64,000 bases of DNA from Candidatus Methylomirabilis lanthanidiphila (GCA_902196205.1 CABIKM010000026.1:62001-126000), one strand, 5' to 3'. Counted from the stretch's first letter, positions 48,341 to 57,656 are shown. Translations and numbers: made by a program. Notes: generated from the letters alone by a model not told the origin.

Positions 48341-49302
48341 GCGGCGATGACGTCCGCCAACTCATAGCCGATGCCTCCGCCGTCGGCCTTCGCCTCGACC
48401 GGTACCTCTCTTCTGCGACGGGGCTGCCGCGATCACAGATCCAGCGCCTCATCAAGGCCGACCGGGTGCTGGTCGATGGTCGTCACCCGAAGGCGAGCGC
48501 GACGATCCTTCCCGGCCAGCAGATCAGCCTCTCAATCCCACCGCCCCAGCCATCCACCCTCACACCCGAACCGATTCCACTCGACATCCTGTACGAAGAC
48601 ACCGACCTCCTGGTCCTGAATAAGCCGGCAGGACTTGTTGTGCACCCCGCCCCCGGGCATCAGGCCGGGACGCTGGTCCACGCCATCCTGTATCACTGTC
48701 CGGATTTACCCGGGATCGGCGAGGAGCGACGGCCGGGGATCGTCCACCGCCTCGACAAAGAGACGTCCGGGGTGATGGTGGTGGCCAAAACCGACGTGGC
48801 CATGGCCTCGCTCGCAACACAATTCAAGGGACGCCGGGTAAAGAAAACCTACATCGCGCTGGTGCATGGTGAGGTCAAGCAGCCGGAAGGGCAGATCGCG
48901 GCCGACATCGGCCGTCACGAACGGGATCGGAAGCGGATGGCGGTGCGGACACGCAAAGGCCGGGAGGCGGTGACGATCTACCGGGTCATCAAGCGAGTGG
49001 GCAGCCTGACGCTACTCCAGCTTCAGCCGCAAACCGGCAGAACCCATCAGATCCGGGTGCACCTATCCGCGATCGGCCACCCGGTGGTGGGTGATAAGGT
49101 GTATGGGGGACGGAAGGAAAAAAAGTTCAACGTTCAACGTTCAAGGTTCAAGGTTGAGGTGGAGCGGCACTTGCTGCATGCCTGGAAACTCGGCTTCTTC
49201 CATCCGAGGACCGATGCGTGGATGGAGTTCGAAGCCCCGCTCCCGCCGGACCTGAGCGCGTGGCTCGCCCCCCAAGGTCACCCCTCGTCGCTCGGCTCCT
49301 GA
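48337..49302 (+). CDS. rluD: Ribosomal large-subunit pseudouridine synthase, RluA/RluD family
   Basis: 321 residues. An N-terminal S4 RNA-binding domain (LRLDRYLSSATGLPRSQIQRLI) is followed by the pseudouridine synthase domain with the catalytic HRLDKETSGVMVV. The family isomerises uridines in 23S rRNA; which site is not certain. Oddity: between VYGGR and HLLHAWKLGF about 15 extra residues (KEKKFNVQRSRFKVEVER) are encoded by a GTTCAA-iterated repeat inserted in frame at 49125-49155. Confidence 0.92.
   Translation: MSGDDVRQLIADASAVGLRLDRYLSSATGLPRSQIQRLIKADRVLVDGRHPKASATILPGQQISLSIPPPQPSTLTPEPIPLDILYEDTDLLVLNKPAGLVVHPAPGHQAGTLVHAILYHCPDLPGIGEERRPGIVHRLDKETSGVMVVAKTDVAMASLATQFKGRRVKKTYIALVHGEVKQPEGQIAADIGRHERDRKRMAVRTRKGREAVTIYRVIKRVGSLTLLQLQPQTGRTHQIRVHLSAIGHPVVGDKVYGGRKEKKFNVQRSRFKVEVERHLLHAWKLGFFHPRTDAWMEFEAPLPPDLSAWLAPQGHPSSLGS
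49125..49155 (+). repeat. In-frame GTTCAA(C/G) iterated repeat inside rluD
   Basis: Five units of the form GTTCAACGTTCAAGG lie inside the coding sequence and keep the frame, adding residues that include SRFKVE. The same repeat, in the same reading frame, is inside the sensor kinase gene at 52409-52437. Confidence 0.75.
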
Positions 49303-49357
49303 CCGAATAGTCCGAGTCCCGAGGTGGCCCACAGTCGGAAAGATTCCCGAGTGCCTC

Positions 49358-49718
49358 TCACGCAGCCGGCAGACGCTGCCGCGCCCGGAATAGCTTGAGC
49401 AGATTGTGCGTGAGGCAGATCAACAGCCATTCCGCGGTCACCTTGGCGTGCCCCAGAAACGCAAAGCGCTGGATGCCCCGCCCGGCCTTGGTCTGGTCGA
49501 ACACGGGTTCGACGATCGCCTTGCGCAGGGCGTAGATCGCCTGTCCGGCGGCGGTCCGGAGTTTGTACCGCATCTGCACGATGGCCGGCGCGTTGAGCGG
49601 CGGTGGGTCGCTGTCGGAGGGGGGACGGCCCTCCATGTTGCTGCCGGTCCGGGGGCACGTACAGGTCGATGCCCTGCAGCGTCATGCCCGTCACATGTGT
49701 TGCGCTGAAATAGCCCAT
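49358..49718 (-). mobile_element. Remnant of an IS1182-type transposase (C-terminal part, frameshifted)
   Basis: Two frames on the minus strand together encode the end of an IS1182-family DDE transposase: first GYFSATHVTGMTLQGIDLYV, then, after a frameshift near 49630, RYKLRTAAGQAIYALRKAIV and EPVFDQTKAGRGIQRF to THNLLKLFRAR. The catalytic glutamate region (KAIVEPVF) is retained, but the N-terminal two-thirds and both IS ends are missing. Confidence 0.8.
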
Positions 49719-49739
49719 CCGCCGAAACCTGCGCCGGCT

Positions 49740-50290
49740 TAAGGAACAGTTGGGGCCCTTTGAACCTGCTGGAGTGCAACAAGGGGATGGCGAGAGAGGC
49801 GCTCCTCCAGGGGTATCTGTTTTTAGCTAGATCAGCAGAGCGAGAACCGGCAGACGGCTGGACCCATAAATTGGGGGAGGCAACGACTACTTGATGAGAT
49901 GGGGTGAGAGAGGAGAGCCATCCGGGGGGTAGCGGATGGCTCTCCTCATTGGCCCCTTGGACGCGATGTGGGTTGAAGAAGCGGCCGTGAGATAGACGAC
50001 CCTGCGACACGCATCTCTTCCAACCAGTGGATCGCAGCGACCGCCCCTAACGACCATCCAAAAACCACTATACAGTAGTATAGTGAAGCAACAAGCGTGC
50101 CACATCATATCTCGCCGCTACACTTTTATACATCAAGGAGGGAGGCGTAATCTTATTGATTTATTTGCCTGAGGGCAGATCTGACGAGAGGACGAAATCT
50201 GGCAAGCACCAGTGAGCCATAGAAGATAGTACCCAATCGCATACAATGGAGAATCGAAAGAGATACACAAAATGCAGCGCCATGGCTGTA
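49740..50290. other. Gene-free stretch with a strong hairpin
   Basis: About 550 bp without a supported gene. A perfect 15-bp stem lies at 49910-49924 and 49933-49947 (GAGGAGAGCCATCCG and its inverse, eight-base loop), without a T-run on either side. It could be a terminator, a decayed IS end or a structured RNA. The right half is AT-richer than its surroundings (for example near 50070-50240). Confidence 0.4.
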
Positions 50291-51676
50291 TCAAAAGCGG
50301 TCTTTGTCGGTGAGGCCAAGGTCTGCCTTGACCTCCAGTAATCGGATCAGCTTGGCGAGGTAGGTACGCTGAAGTCCAAGGAGTTCCGCCGCCTTGGTCT
50401 GATTACCCTGCGAGCGCTTGATCGCATCCTGAATCACCCACCGCTTGAACTCCTTGACGCCCTCGTGGAACTCTTTTCCTCTAAACGATTCCCGGCGGGC
50501 GCCTGCGGTGATCTGCAGCGGAAGATCTTCTGGACCGATCCGGTCTCCCGTGCTCAAAACCATCGCCCGTTCGATCACGTTCTCCAGCTCGCGCACGTTT
50601 CCAGGCCAGTGATAGGCCAGCAAGTCGTCTATCGTACTGGAGGCAAGCTGCTTTACAGGCTTCTTCAATTCGTCGGCATACTTTCGCAGGAAGTAATCGA
50701 CCAATACGGGGATATCTTCTTTCCGTTCCCTCAAGGGCGGTAGCTTAATGTTGACGACGTTCAACCGATAGTACAGGTCTTCTCGGAAGCGACCCTCCCG
50801 TACAGCCCGTTCGAGGTCGCTGTTGGTGGCGGCTATCACGCGGATGTCGGCCTTGATTGCACGGGTTCCGCCCACACGCTCAAACTCGTGGTCTTGCAAT
50901 ACCCGCAGGAGCTTCGTCTGAATACCGACCGGGATCTCTCCGATTTCGTCAAGAAATACTGTCCCGTGATCCGCGATCTCAAATTTGCCTTTTTTGAGCT
51001 GATAGGCACCTGTGAAGGCCCCCTTTTCATGACCGAACAGGTCACTTTCCAACAATTGATCAGGGATGGCCACACAGTTCACGACGGTAAACGGGTAAAG
51101 GGCACGAGTGCTCCACCAGTGAATTCTTCGGGCTAACACCTCTTTACCGGTTCCACTTTCTCCCAGGAGGAGAATGGTTGAATTACTGTCGGCGGCGCGC
51201 TGTGCAAGCTGTAAGAGGTGTTTCATGATCGGGTTTGTTGTGATGATTGGAACGAGGCGACCCTCGACTTCTGCCTGTAAGGACAGATTGCGCGCCCGTA
51301 ACGACTCGCGCTCGAATGCCTTTCCCAGAACGATCTCCAGATGTTGTGAATCGACGGGCTTGGTGATAAAGTCATACGCGCCCTCCTTCATCGCCTCGAC
51401 AGCGATTTCGATGGTTGCGTGCGCAGTGACAACAATCACGGTCGACCCCAATCCTTCACGCTTCAACGATCTGAGAACATCGATTCCCGACATCTTCGGC
51501 ATTTGTAGATCAAGCAGGACGATCCCAGGTGTCTCTCGACGGATCTGTTCGAGGGCTTCAGGGCCGCTGGATGCGACAAGCGTCTGGACGTTCATGATCC
51601 GCAGCCGGCCCTGGAGAATCTTCCTGGCCGATGGATCATCGTCAACGATCAGTACTTTCGTTCGATACGCTTCCAT
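50291..51676 (-). CDS. NtrC-family sigma-54-dependent response regulator
   Basis: 461 residues. The receiver (KVLIVDDDPSARKIL, Asp in VLLDLQMPKMSG, DFITKPVD) leads to an AAA+ domain with GESGTGKE, GAFTGAYQLKKG and GTVFLDEIGEIP, and a C-terminal Fis-type helix-turn-helix (NQTKAAELLGLQRTYLAKLI). It ends a minus-strand run of receiver and kinase genes and probably shares their signal. It needs RpoN, not encoded in the window. Confidence 0.95.
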   Translation of the reverse strand: MEAYRTKVLIVDDDPSARKILQGRLRIMNVQTLVASSGPEALEQIRRETPGIVLLDLQMPKMSGIDVLRSLKREGLGSTVIVVTAHATIEIAVEAMKEGAYDFITKPVDSQHLEIVLGKAFERESLRARNLSLQAEVEGRLVPIITTNPIMKHLLQLAQRAADSNSTILLLGESGTGKEVLARRIHWWSTRALYPFTVVNCVAIPDQLLESDLFGHEKGAFTGAYQLKKGKFEIADHGTVFLDEIGEIPVGIQTKLLRVLQDHEFERVGGTRAIKADIRVIAATNSDLERAVREGRFREDLYYRLNVVNIKLPPLRERKEDIPVLVDYFLRKYADELKKPVKQLASSTIDDLLAYHWPGNVRELENVIERAMVLSTGDRIGPEDLPLQITAGARRESFRGKEFHEGVKEFKRWVIQDAIKRSQGNQTKAAELLGLQRTYLAKLIRLLEVKADLGLTDKDRF

Positions 51677-51757
51677 CTCTCCTCCGACACTAGGCTCCTC
51701 CCGCCTCAGCGATCACCATGCTCAGCCGATTTCTTTACCCTCTTCCGAGATAGGCGC

Positions 51758-52129
51758 TCACGAGCCTAAGAAGCCTCGAATCATCTCCAACAGTTCTCGT
51801 GGTCTGAACGGCTTTGCGATATACGCGTTGCAACCTGCCTCAAAGGCCAGACGATCATCACCGCTCAGAGCAAATGAGGTGATGGCGATCACCGGGATCT
51901 CGGCAAGTAAAGGATTTGCCCTGATCCTGCGGGTCGCTTCGAGGCCGGAAAGCTTCGGCAACTGAACATCCATCAGAATCAGATCAGGACACCGGCGAGC
52001 CAGCACCTCAAGCGCTGCCTCCCCGTTGTGAGCCTCTACGATGTCATAACCGTTTCTAGAGAGAAGGTCTCTGATGATTTTTCGATTGTACTGGTTGTCC
52101 TCAACGTGCAGGATCAGTTTGCTACTCAC
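51758..52129 (-). CDS. Single-domain response regulator (CheY/DivK-like)
   Basis: 123 residues, one receiver domain and no output. The acidic pair is in HVEDNQYNRKIIRDLL, the phospho-acceptor Asp in LILMDVQLPKLSG, the conserved Thr/Ser in IAITSFALSGDD, and the Lys in YIAKPFRPREL. The ALSGDD pattern resembles DivK/Spo0F-like relay receivers used with hybrid-type kinases. It starts 11 bp after the kinase gene and is probably its direct partner. Confidence 0.92.
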   Translation of the reverse strand: MSSKLILHVEDNQYNRKIIRDLLSRNGYDIVEAHNGEAALEVLARRCPDLILMDVQLPKLSGLEATRRIRANPLLAEIPVIAITSFALSGDDRLAFEAGCNAYIAKPFRPRELLEMIRGFLGS

Positions 52130-52140
52130 AGGCTTTCTTC

Positions 52141-53820
52141 CTACTGAGTCCGGAGCGGAATCTGAAAGTAGAAGATTGACCCCTTGCCGACCTGACTTTC
52201 CGCCCAGATGGACCCATTATGCATCTCAATCAAGCGCTTGGCGATGCTGAGGCCGAGACCGCTTCCACCGTATTCTCTGGTGATAGAGCTATCAACCTGG
52301 CGGAATTCGCTGAAAATACTTTTCAGCTCTTCTGCGGGAATGCCGATTCCCGTATCTGCGACTGAAATCTCTATAAGATCAGAAGGTTGCTGGATGTCGG
52401 GCTCCAAGCCTTCAACCTTGAACCTTGAACCTTGAACAACCTTCGCCGTGACGGTCACGGAACCGCCATCCGGGGTGAACTTGATCGCATTGCCCACCAG
52501 ATTCATGAGGACCTGGGTCATGCGTTTGCTGTCGCCCCACACCACCCGCAGATCCGTGTCAACTTGGCCGACCAACTCCAGTCGCTTTTCTGTTGCGAGC
52601 GATCGCGTGGCTGAGACCACCGAGTCGATTAAAGATTGAATGGAGTATTCGCCCAGATTTAACCGCATTTGTCCAGCTTCAATTTTCGAAAGATCCAATA
52701 CGTCGTTGATGAGTCTGAGCAGGTGCCGGCCGTTAATATGGATGTCTTGGATCGATTCGCTCAACTCGTCCGGAACCGTGCCGTACACCCCATCGATGAT
52801 CAGCTCAGTAAACCCCAGGATTGCATTTAAGGGCGTTCGCAACTCATGACTCATATTGGCCAGGAACTCCGATTTGTGGCGACTCGCTCGCGCGAGTTCA
52901 CGGTTGGACTCTTCCAGTTGAGAGGTCCGCTCGCGAATCCGGTCTTCAAGGCTCCGGTTCAGGTCCCGGAGTTCCGTGGCCACTCGTGCCCGCTCATCCA
53001 GGGTCCGTTTTAACGCCTTGGCCATATTATTATATGTTGTCGCCAATGTTCCGAGCTCATCCTGGGAATCGACCGGAATTTCCTGGTCGATCTGCCCTTC
53101 GGCCATCCGTGCCGTGGATTCCGTCAGGCGGGTAATCGGCTGTGTGATCTTCCGGGAAAGAGCATACGCGGCAAGCGCGCCGGCTGCCAAAAAGACGACT
53201 GACAGGATCGCCCACAGCCTGATCAAGTACGCCGAGTGTGCATCGATATTCCGCATCGACAGGCCCACTTTTGCGATCCCGATCACACGGGTCCGATTCT
53301 CACTGGGGCCGTGAGCCGACTCGGGTATCCCGAAATATTGTTCCTCAACCAGGCGGACTTCAGTGGAGAGAATGGGCGCATAAAACTCTAGGAACGACTC
53401 CACCCCGGAGTTGGTGACGGTCCTGCTGACGGGTTGGCGGTCGGTGAGCATCCGTAGGCGGATCTCGCGACTCAATATCTCCGCACTCGATGCGAAATCG
53501 GGTTGAGTCAGGGCCTTGCCTCCGCCGATCAAACGGTTCCCAACGTCATTGTAAATGAAGACGTAGGCAACATCCTCTTCGCCGGTGGTCCCGCGTAACG
53601 CGGCATTGAGGAGCCGCTCGTCCTCGCTGAACACGCCCAGCTCTCCACTGGCAGCCAGATTGCTGGCGAGCGCCTTTCCCCGCTTCACAAATTCACTGCG
53701 CAGTAATCTATTGTGCTGATACAGCGACATTCCACCAAAGAGGATACAGAGGGCTAGGATCATTGGCATAATCGACAGCAGCACCTTTGTTCGGAACCTG
53801 GTCAACCGCCTGATTATCAT
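52141..53820 (-). CDS. Membrane sensor histidine kinase (periplasmic sensor, HAMP, HisKA, HATPase)
   Basis: 559 residues. Two membrane helices (VLLSIMPMILALCILFGGM and LWAILSVVFLAAGALAAYAL) flank a ~150-residue periplasmic sensor region. A HAMP domain and coiled coil precede the phospho-acceptor helix SHELRTPLNAILGF, and the ATPase domain shows NLVGNAIKFTPDGG, DTGIGIP and GGSGLGLSIAKRL. The GTTCAAGG repeat at 52409-52437 adds residues (GSRFKVEGLEP) in the ATPase domain between a beta strand and the DTG box. It lies just downstream of a substrate-binding protein gene that may supply the ligand. Confidence 0.94.
   Translation of the reverse strand: MIIRRLTRFRTKVLLSIMPMILALCILFGGMSLYQHNRLLRSEFVKRGKALASNLAASGELGVFSEDERLLNAALRGTTGEEDVAYVFIYNDVGNRLIGGGKALTQPDFASSAEILSREIRLRMLTDRQPVSRTVTNSGVESFLEFYAPILSTEVRLVEEQYFGIPESAHGPSENRTRVIGIAKVGLSMRNIDAHSAYLIRLWAILSVVFLAAGALAAYALSRKITQPITRLTESTARMAEGQIDQEIPVDSQDELGTLATTYNNMAKALKRTLDERARVATELRDLNRSLEDRIRERTSQLEESNRELARASRHKSEFLANMSHELRTPLNAILGFTELIIDGVYGTVPDELSESIQDIHINGRHLLRLINDVLDLSKIEAGQMRLNLGEYSIQSLIDSVVSATRSLATEKRLELVGQVDTDLRVVWGDSKRMTQVLMNLVGNAIKFTPDGGSVTVTAKVVQGSRFKVEGLEPDIQQPSDLIEISVADTGIGIPAEELKSIFSEFRQVDSSITREYGGSGLGLSIAKRLIEMHNGSIWAESQVGKGSIFYFQIPLRTQ
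52409..52437 (-). repeat. In-frame GTTCAAGG iterated repeat inside the kinase gene
   Basis: On the coding strand GTTCAAGG is iterated three times, then GTTGAAGG. It encodes SRFKVE in the same frame as the rluD copy and lies in a surface loop region of the ATPase domain, without breaking the frame. Confidence 0.75.
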
Positions 53821-53857
53821 TTATGCATCTCTACGCCATCACCTGGTTCCTCTTGAG

Positions 53858-54805
53858 CTATCGGATGACTGCGTCGGCTCGGTCGAGGATCTCCCTCGGA
53901 ATGTGTATACCGAGTTTACCGGCGCTTTTTAGGTTCACTGTCAACCGCACCTTTCTGGCTGTCGTAAACGGGATCTCGCCAACACTTCTGCCGGACAGGA
54001 TTCCGCTTGCCAATTCAGCGGCTTGACTTCCGATATCCCATCCACTTTCAAAGGAGAGGCCGAAGAGGGCGCCCATGCGGGCCTGGTTCTCCGAGAGCCC
54101 TAGGACGGGGATCTTATGTCTGAAGGAAAACAGGAGCATATACTGAACCGATTCCGGCGCCAGCACGGTCAGATCCGGTAAGATCCAAAGCGCGTCGATC
54201 TCGTCCCGCATGGCATCAAGGGCGGCGAACGAGTCTTTCGATGAGGCAATGGCCTTCGTGACGAGCTTGACACCCTGGTCTCTGGCAATCCGCTCAGCCT
54301 GTCTCACCAACCAGCCGGTCTTGGAGGGATCGTAGATGACGCCGATTCGCCTGACTTGGGGTGAGGTTTTCTTCAGCAGGGTAAGCTGCTGTTCTATCGA
54401 GACATTCATGCTGGCGCCGGTGATATTGTGGGCCTCTTGCCCGACCACCGTAGTCGGGTTCAACACCATAGCAAAGACGACCGGGATGTCCTGTATCTCC
54501 TCAGCGACCACCTGTAAGGCCCAGACTCCGATCGCAAGGATGAGGTCAGGTCTGGCGCCGGACTTCACACGCGCCAGAAACTTTTTGCCCTTCTGGAAGT
54601 CCCCTTCCATGTCGTATTCGACGATAGTAGACCCGTGCGATGCGCTCTTAAACCCTTCCAACGCTTCATTGTAGACATCGACATCGGCGCTCTTGAGCGC
54701 AATAATCTTTGCGGCTTCTGTCGGTGTCGAGGAGCACACTATCGCCCCCGCGACGACACAAGCCATAACGAGAAGGGAAGCGGCACGACTTGTCAGGAGT
54801 GACAT
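53858..54805 (-). CDS. ABC-type substrate-binding protein (ABC_sub_bind/TrpX-like), probably sensory
   Basis: 315 residues with a signal peptide (SLLVMACVVAGAIVCSSTPTEA). The two-lobed fold of the ABC_sub_bind family is recognised from PDLILAIGVWAL, IPVVFAMVLNP, ITGASMNVSIEQQL and VRRIGVIYDPSKTGWLV. No permease or ATPase gene is nearby; the next gene downstream is a membrane histidine kinase 37 bp away. I infer a ligand-sensing partner of that kinase rather than a transporter part. The ligand is unknown. Confidence 0.85.
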   Translation of the reverse strand: MSLLTSRAASLLVMACVVAGAIVCSSTPTEAAKIIALKSADVDVYNEALEGFKSASHGSTIVEYDMEGDFQKGKKFLARVKSGARPDLILAIGVWALQVVAEEIQDIPVVFAMVLNPTTVVGQEAHNITGASMNVSIEQQLTLLKKTSPQVRRIGVIYDPSKTGWLVRQAERIARDQGVKLVTKAIASSKDSFAALDAMRDEIDALWILPDLTVLAPESVQYMLLFSFRHKIPVLGLSENQARMGALFGLSFESGWDIGSQAAELASGILSGRSVGEIPFTTARKVRLTVNLKSAGKLGIHIPREILDRADAVIR

Positions 54806-54824
54806 CCAGGAGATCCTAAGACCC

Positions 54825-56096
54825 TCAGAAAAGAAACTCGACTCCTACAGTAGGAATCACATCCGCGCGGAGACCGCTGTTTTTATCCAATGGAATCTGG
54901 ACGTTCGCCCGGACGATCCAGGAACTGACAGGATTCCATTTTACGCCGAGGGAGAGATCATGAATATGCTCCCCGGTTTTGTCTGCAGCCGGTTTCAAAC
55001 GACCGATGACGTCTGCGTCGACAGACAGTTCCGACAGGAGGCGCGCATCAAAACCGAGAGCGTATCTGATACTGTTCTGTTCAAGATCCTGAGTATCGAT
55101 CTCGTAGCCGACGTTGACGTGAGGCGTGAACCATCGCCCATAGGTTTTAGAGGCTATGAAGAGACCAGCCAGGTTGGTTCCGCCGGTTCCCAGAAGTCGT
55201 CCCTCATCTCCCGTTGGAAGCTTTACTTCGAACAGCAACGCCATATCCGGCGTGATACCGCCGTAGTTGCGCAGGAAGTTGTATTTCGTTCGAAGGATGA
55301 TATCCCCTATACCGGTCTCATCCCCGCCGTTACGGCGTTTGCAGAAGGTCTGGTTAACGGGGGGGTCGCATTTGGAATTGGCTCCGAATTGGTGGATCGG
55401 AAGGTCGCCGACCCTGGTCCCACCGGGATTACCAAACTGATCGTAGATCGCAGCCGACGCTTTAGCTCTAAGCCGAACATGGGCGATAGGAACGACAATC
55501 CCTGCATCCCACACAGAGGTGATGCCGTACGTCGCGATGAAGGCAATAATATCTTCGTCCAAATCAACCTTGAGCCTGGCGCGGATAATGTCGCTCTCAA
55601 AGCTGAACGCACCGCTGGTATCCCGGATCCCGTTTCCGTTGGCATCGTCTCGTACGAACGTCAACTCCAACTTATCGAGGTCTTTGCCTTGCAGCTTGGT
55701 AAAGTTCAACCGAGTGTACGTGAGGGTTATGTCGAGCTTGCGGGCGCCAAGGGTGGTGGCGCGTTCTGTCAGCAAGGGACCAAGACTCTCGGTAGTCCGG
55801 ACCGGAATCCCGCGCTCCAGATCGAAGGTGAAACCGGTTATCGAGGAGCTGAATGACGGTAGTCCTATTGCGGAGGTCAGTTGGGTATTGAGCTGGTCAA
55901 GCCCCTGGAGTGATGATGCCTGAAAACGCGATTCCTGCGTGAAAAATGGCAAGGGACGCGGTTCGAGGAGGAGTCCCTCGCTTCCGTATAGATTCCTGAT
56001 GGTATTTTTGAGATTCGCAGCCTCAACAGAAGGAACGATGATCCCGATCCACAGGATCAGTGGGACGGCTGCGATGGCTCGGAGGTATGGGATCAT
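54825..56096 (-). CDS. Outer-membrane beta-barrel protein, transporter-like
   Basis: About 423 residues from the ATG at 56096 (GAGGAG eight bases upstream). A signal peptide (AAVPLILWIGIIVPSVEA) is followed by a long stretch of alternating beta strands ending in GVEFLF; the C-terminal Phe is the usual sorting signal of outer-membrane barrels. Segments such as GIGDIILRTKYNFLR and LLFEVKLPTGDEGRLLGTG resemble the MetA-pathway phenol-degradation (Phenol_MetA_deg) channel group. It is upstream of, and probably co-transcribed with, the substrate-binding protein (19-bp gap). Confidence 0.7.
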   Translation of the reverse strand: MIPYLRAIAAVPLILWIGIIVPSVEAANLKNTIRNLYGSEGLLLEPRPLPFFTQESRFQASSLQGLDQLNTQLTSAIGLPSFSSSITGFTFDLERGIPVRTTESLGPLLTERATTLGARKLDITLTYTRLNFTKLQGKDLDKLELTFVRDDANGNGIRDTSGAFSFESDIIRARLKVDLDEDIIAFIATYGITSVWDAGIVVPIAHVRLRAKASAAIYDQFGNPGGTRVGDLPIHQFGANSKCDPPVNQTFCKRRNGGDETGIGDIILRTKYNFLRNYGGITPDMALLFEVKLPTGDEGRLLGTGGTNLAGLFIASKTYGRWFTPHVNVGYEIDTQDLEQNSIRYALGFDARLLSELSVDADVIGRLKPAADKTGEHIHDLSLGVKWNPVSSWIVRANVQIPLDKNSGLRADVIPTVGVEFLF

Positions 56097-56224
56097 CCAC
56101 AAGCTCCTCGGATAAGCACGGGGGGGCCGCTCCCTGGTTTTATTGCCACATCGGGCGGGGAACACGAACGGCCCCGGCGAGAGAACTGGTAGACACACCT
56201 TTGTCACGGGGTACCTCTCGGTTC

Positions 56225-56677
56225 CTACTCAGGAGAAGACCCCGCTGCCGCCACTTTTACGGCCGTTCCCGCGCATGTCACCTTCGTTGCCGTGAATTTG
56301 ACGGCGGGGAAGACGAGAAACCGTTTCGGGTCCGTATGTTCGTAACTGTCTGTGACCATTTTCAGATCGAGGACGGCGTTAGCGCCCATCCGGATGGCCT
56401 CCTTGATGAGGCCGTGCATGGCCTCCCGCTCGGCCAGTTTCCGCTCGTCATTGTTTGAGGCGGGTATGCGGGAGGTTCCTGTTGCGGGACCCAGCACCTG
56501 TTCTGTGGTCCTGCCGGGAATGGCGTTCGCGGTTGCGATGGCCACCCGATTCTGGAAGTACTTGATTTCCTTGTCCAGAGCGATGGTTCTCCACTTGATT
56601 CTGTACGTGTAGAGAAAGGGCCAAGCCAAACCAAATAACGCTATTACCACAAAGATGATAGCGGCTACCGCAGCCAT
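56225..56677 (-). CDS. Membrane-anchored YbjQ/UPF0145 family protein
   Basis: 150 residues. One N-terminal membrane segment (AAIIFVVIALFGLAWPFLYTY) precedes a YbjQ-type domain, with ATANAIPGRTTEQVLG, the REAMHGLIKEAIRMGANAVL helix and LDLKM. YbjQ proteins are small pentameric proteins once proposed to bind heavy metals; their function is not settled. A membrane anchor is a less usual addition. It lies ~130 bp upstream of the barrel gene on the same strand. Confidence 0.75.
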   Translation of the reverse strand: MAAVAAIIFVVIALFGLAWPFLYTYRIKWRTIALDKEIKYFQNRVAIATANAIPGRTTEQVLGPATGTSRIPASNNDERKLAEREAMHGLIKEAIRMGANAVLDLKMVTDSYEHTDPKRFLVFPAVKFTATKVTCAGTAVKVAAAGSSPE

Positions 56678-56715
56678 GTGAACCTCCTCTCGCTCCTTTT
56701 CCTCGAGGACCCGAT

Positions 56716-57396
56716 CTAAGACAATGAAGCGGCAGCCGTGAGCGGCTTGCGCGCCCTGTACAGCGACAACGTGCCGAATAGCGTCGCAAAGCGGGCCGTT
56801 TCCGATATGTTCTCAAGCCCGGCATCCCGAAAGAGCGCAGGCAGACGCCCCTCTATGTTGTCCGCGGTTCTAGCGAAACTGTCGCCGAGGCGTACAGAGA
56901 AAGCCAGCACGCGCATCAGCAGATTGTGGGGTTGCCCCCAGTCGGCGACATGCAACTCGCCACCCGGACGCAGAACGCGAACGACCTCCTGTAGCGTCCG
57001 GACCTTCTCGGATCGCGTCAGATGGTGTAGCATCAGACTTGAGAGTACTCGATCGAACGCGCCATCGGCAAAAGGAATATTAAAGCAGAACGCCTGGATC
57101 AGCGTGATCTTTTCGGCACGTCTGTGGGCCTTTGACCTTGCAATGCCCAGCACGTTCATATCACCATCCAGGCCAATAGCCAACAAAGATTTTGATCGGC
57201 GCCTCGTCAACAGGAGCAGCGTCCCCGTACCGCATCCCACATCCAGAATCCGAGCGGTCTCATCGATGCCTGCTTCATCCAGGAGGCGACTTTTGAAGCT
57301 CATCTCGCGTGTCGTCAAGCGAACGAGGGGATCGTAGAGCGGGGTCAGGATATTCCAGCCCAGCGCCGGGACATACCCCGTCTTCTTATGAGCCAT
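56716..57396 (-). CDS. Class I SAM-dependent methyltransferase (UbiE/Methyltransf_25-like)
   Basis: 226 residues. Motif I is ILDVGCGTGTLLLL, the ribose-binding acidic residue is in IGLDGDMNVLGIA, and post-motifs are LSSLMLHHL and LRPGGELHVADWG. The C-terminal residues (LPALFRDAGLENI) are typical of quinone or lipid methyltransferases, but no pathway genes adjoin it. It is 38 bp upstream of the YbjQ-like gene and may be co-transcribed. Confidence 0.85.
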   Translation of the reverse strand: MAHKKTGYVPALGWNILTPLYDPLVRLTTREMSFKSRLLDEAGIDETARILDVGCGTGTLLLLTRRRSKSLLAIGLDGDMNVLGIARSKAHRRAEKITLIQAFCFNIPFADGAFDRVLSSLMLHHLTRSEKVRTLQEVVRVLRPGGELHVADWGQPHNLLMRVLAFSVRLGDSFARTADNIEGRLPALFRDAGLENISETARFATLFGTLSLYRARKPLTAAASLS

Positions 57397-57627
57397 CTGT
57401 ATTCTCCAGGTCTACTCACTGCGAGGCTCAACTGCGCAGGACGATATGCCGATACTTACAACACAATGTGACGACGAACATCCGTTTCGCGCGTGAGGTA
57501 GTTGCACTATCGATGCGGAACGAGAGGATGTCAAGCGCTTTCTCCGATATCGATCGCAGTTCAAGAGGTGACTATACCATGCTTGCTTTCCGGAACTGCT
57601 GAATTGCGTCTAAGAGTGCAGATGTGG

Positions 57628-57656
57628 TTGAAAGCTGGTACGATTTCGTGTATCAT
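57628..57656 (+). promoter_or_regulatory. Sigma-70-type promoter for the flavoprotein pair
   Basis: TTGAAA (57628-57633) and TATCAT (57651-57656) are separated by 17 bp, the ideal spacing, and point toward the gene starting at 57737. The leader would be ~75 bases. The remaining part of the 340-bp gap (57397-57627) shows no gene or repeat. Confidence 0.6.
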
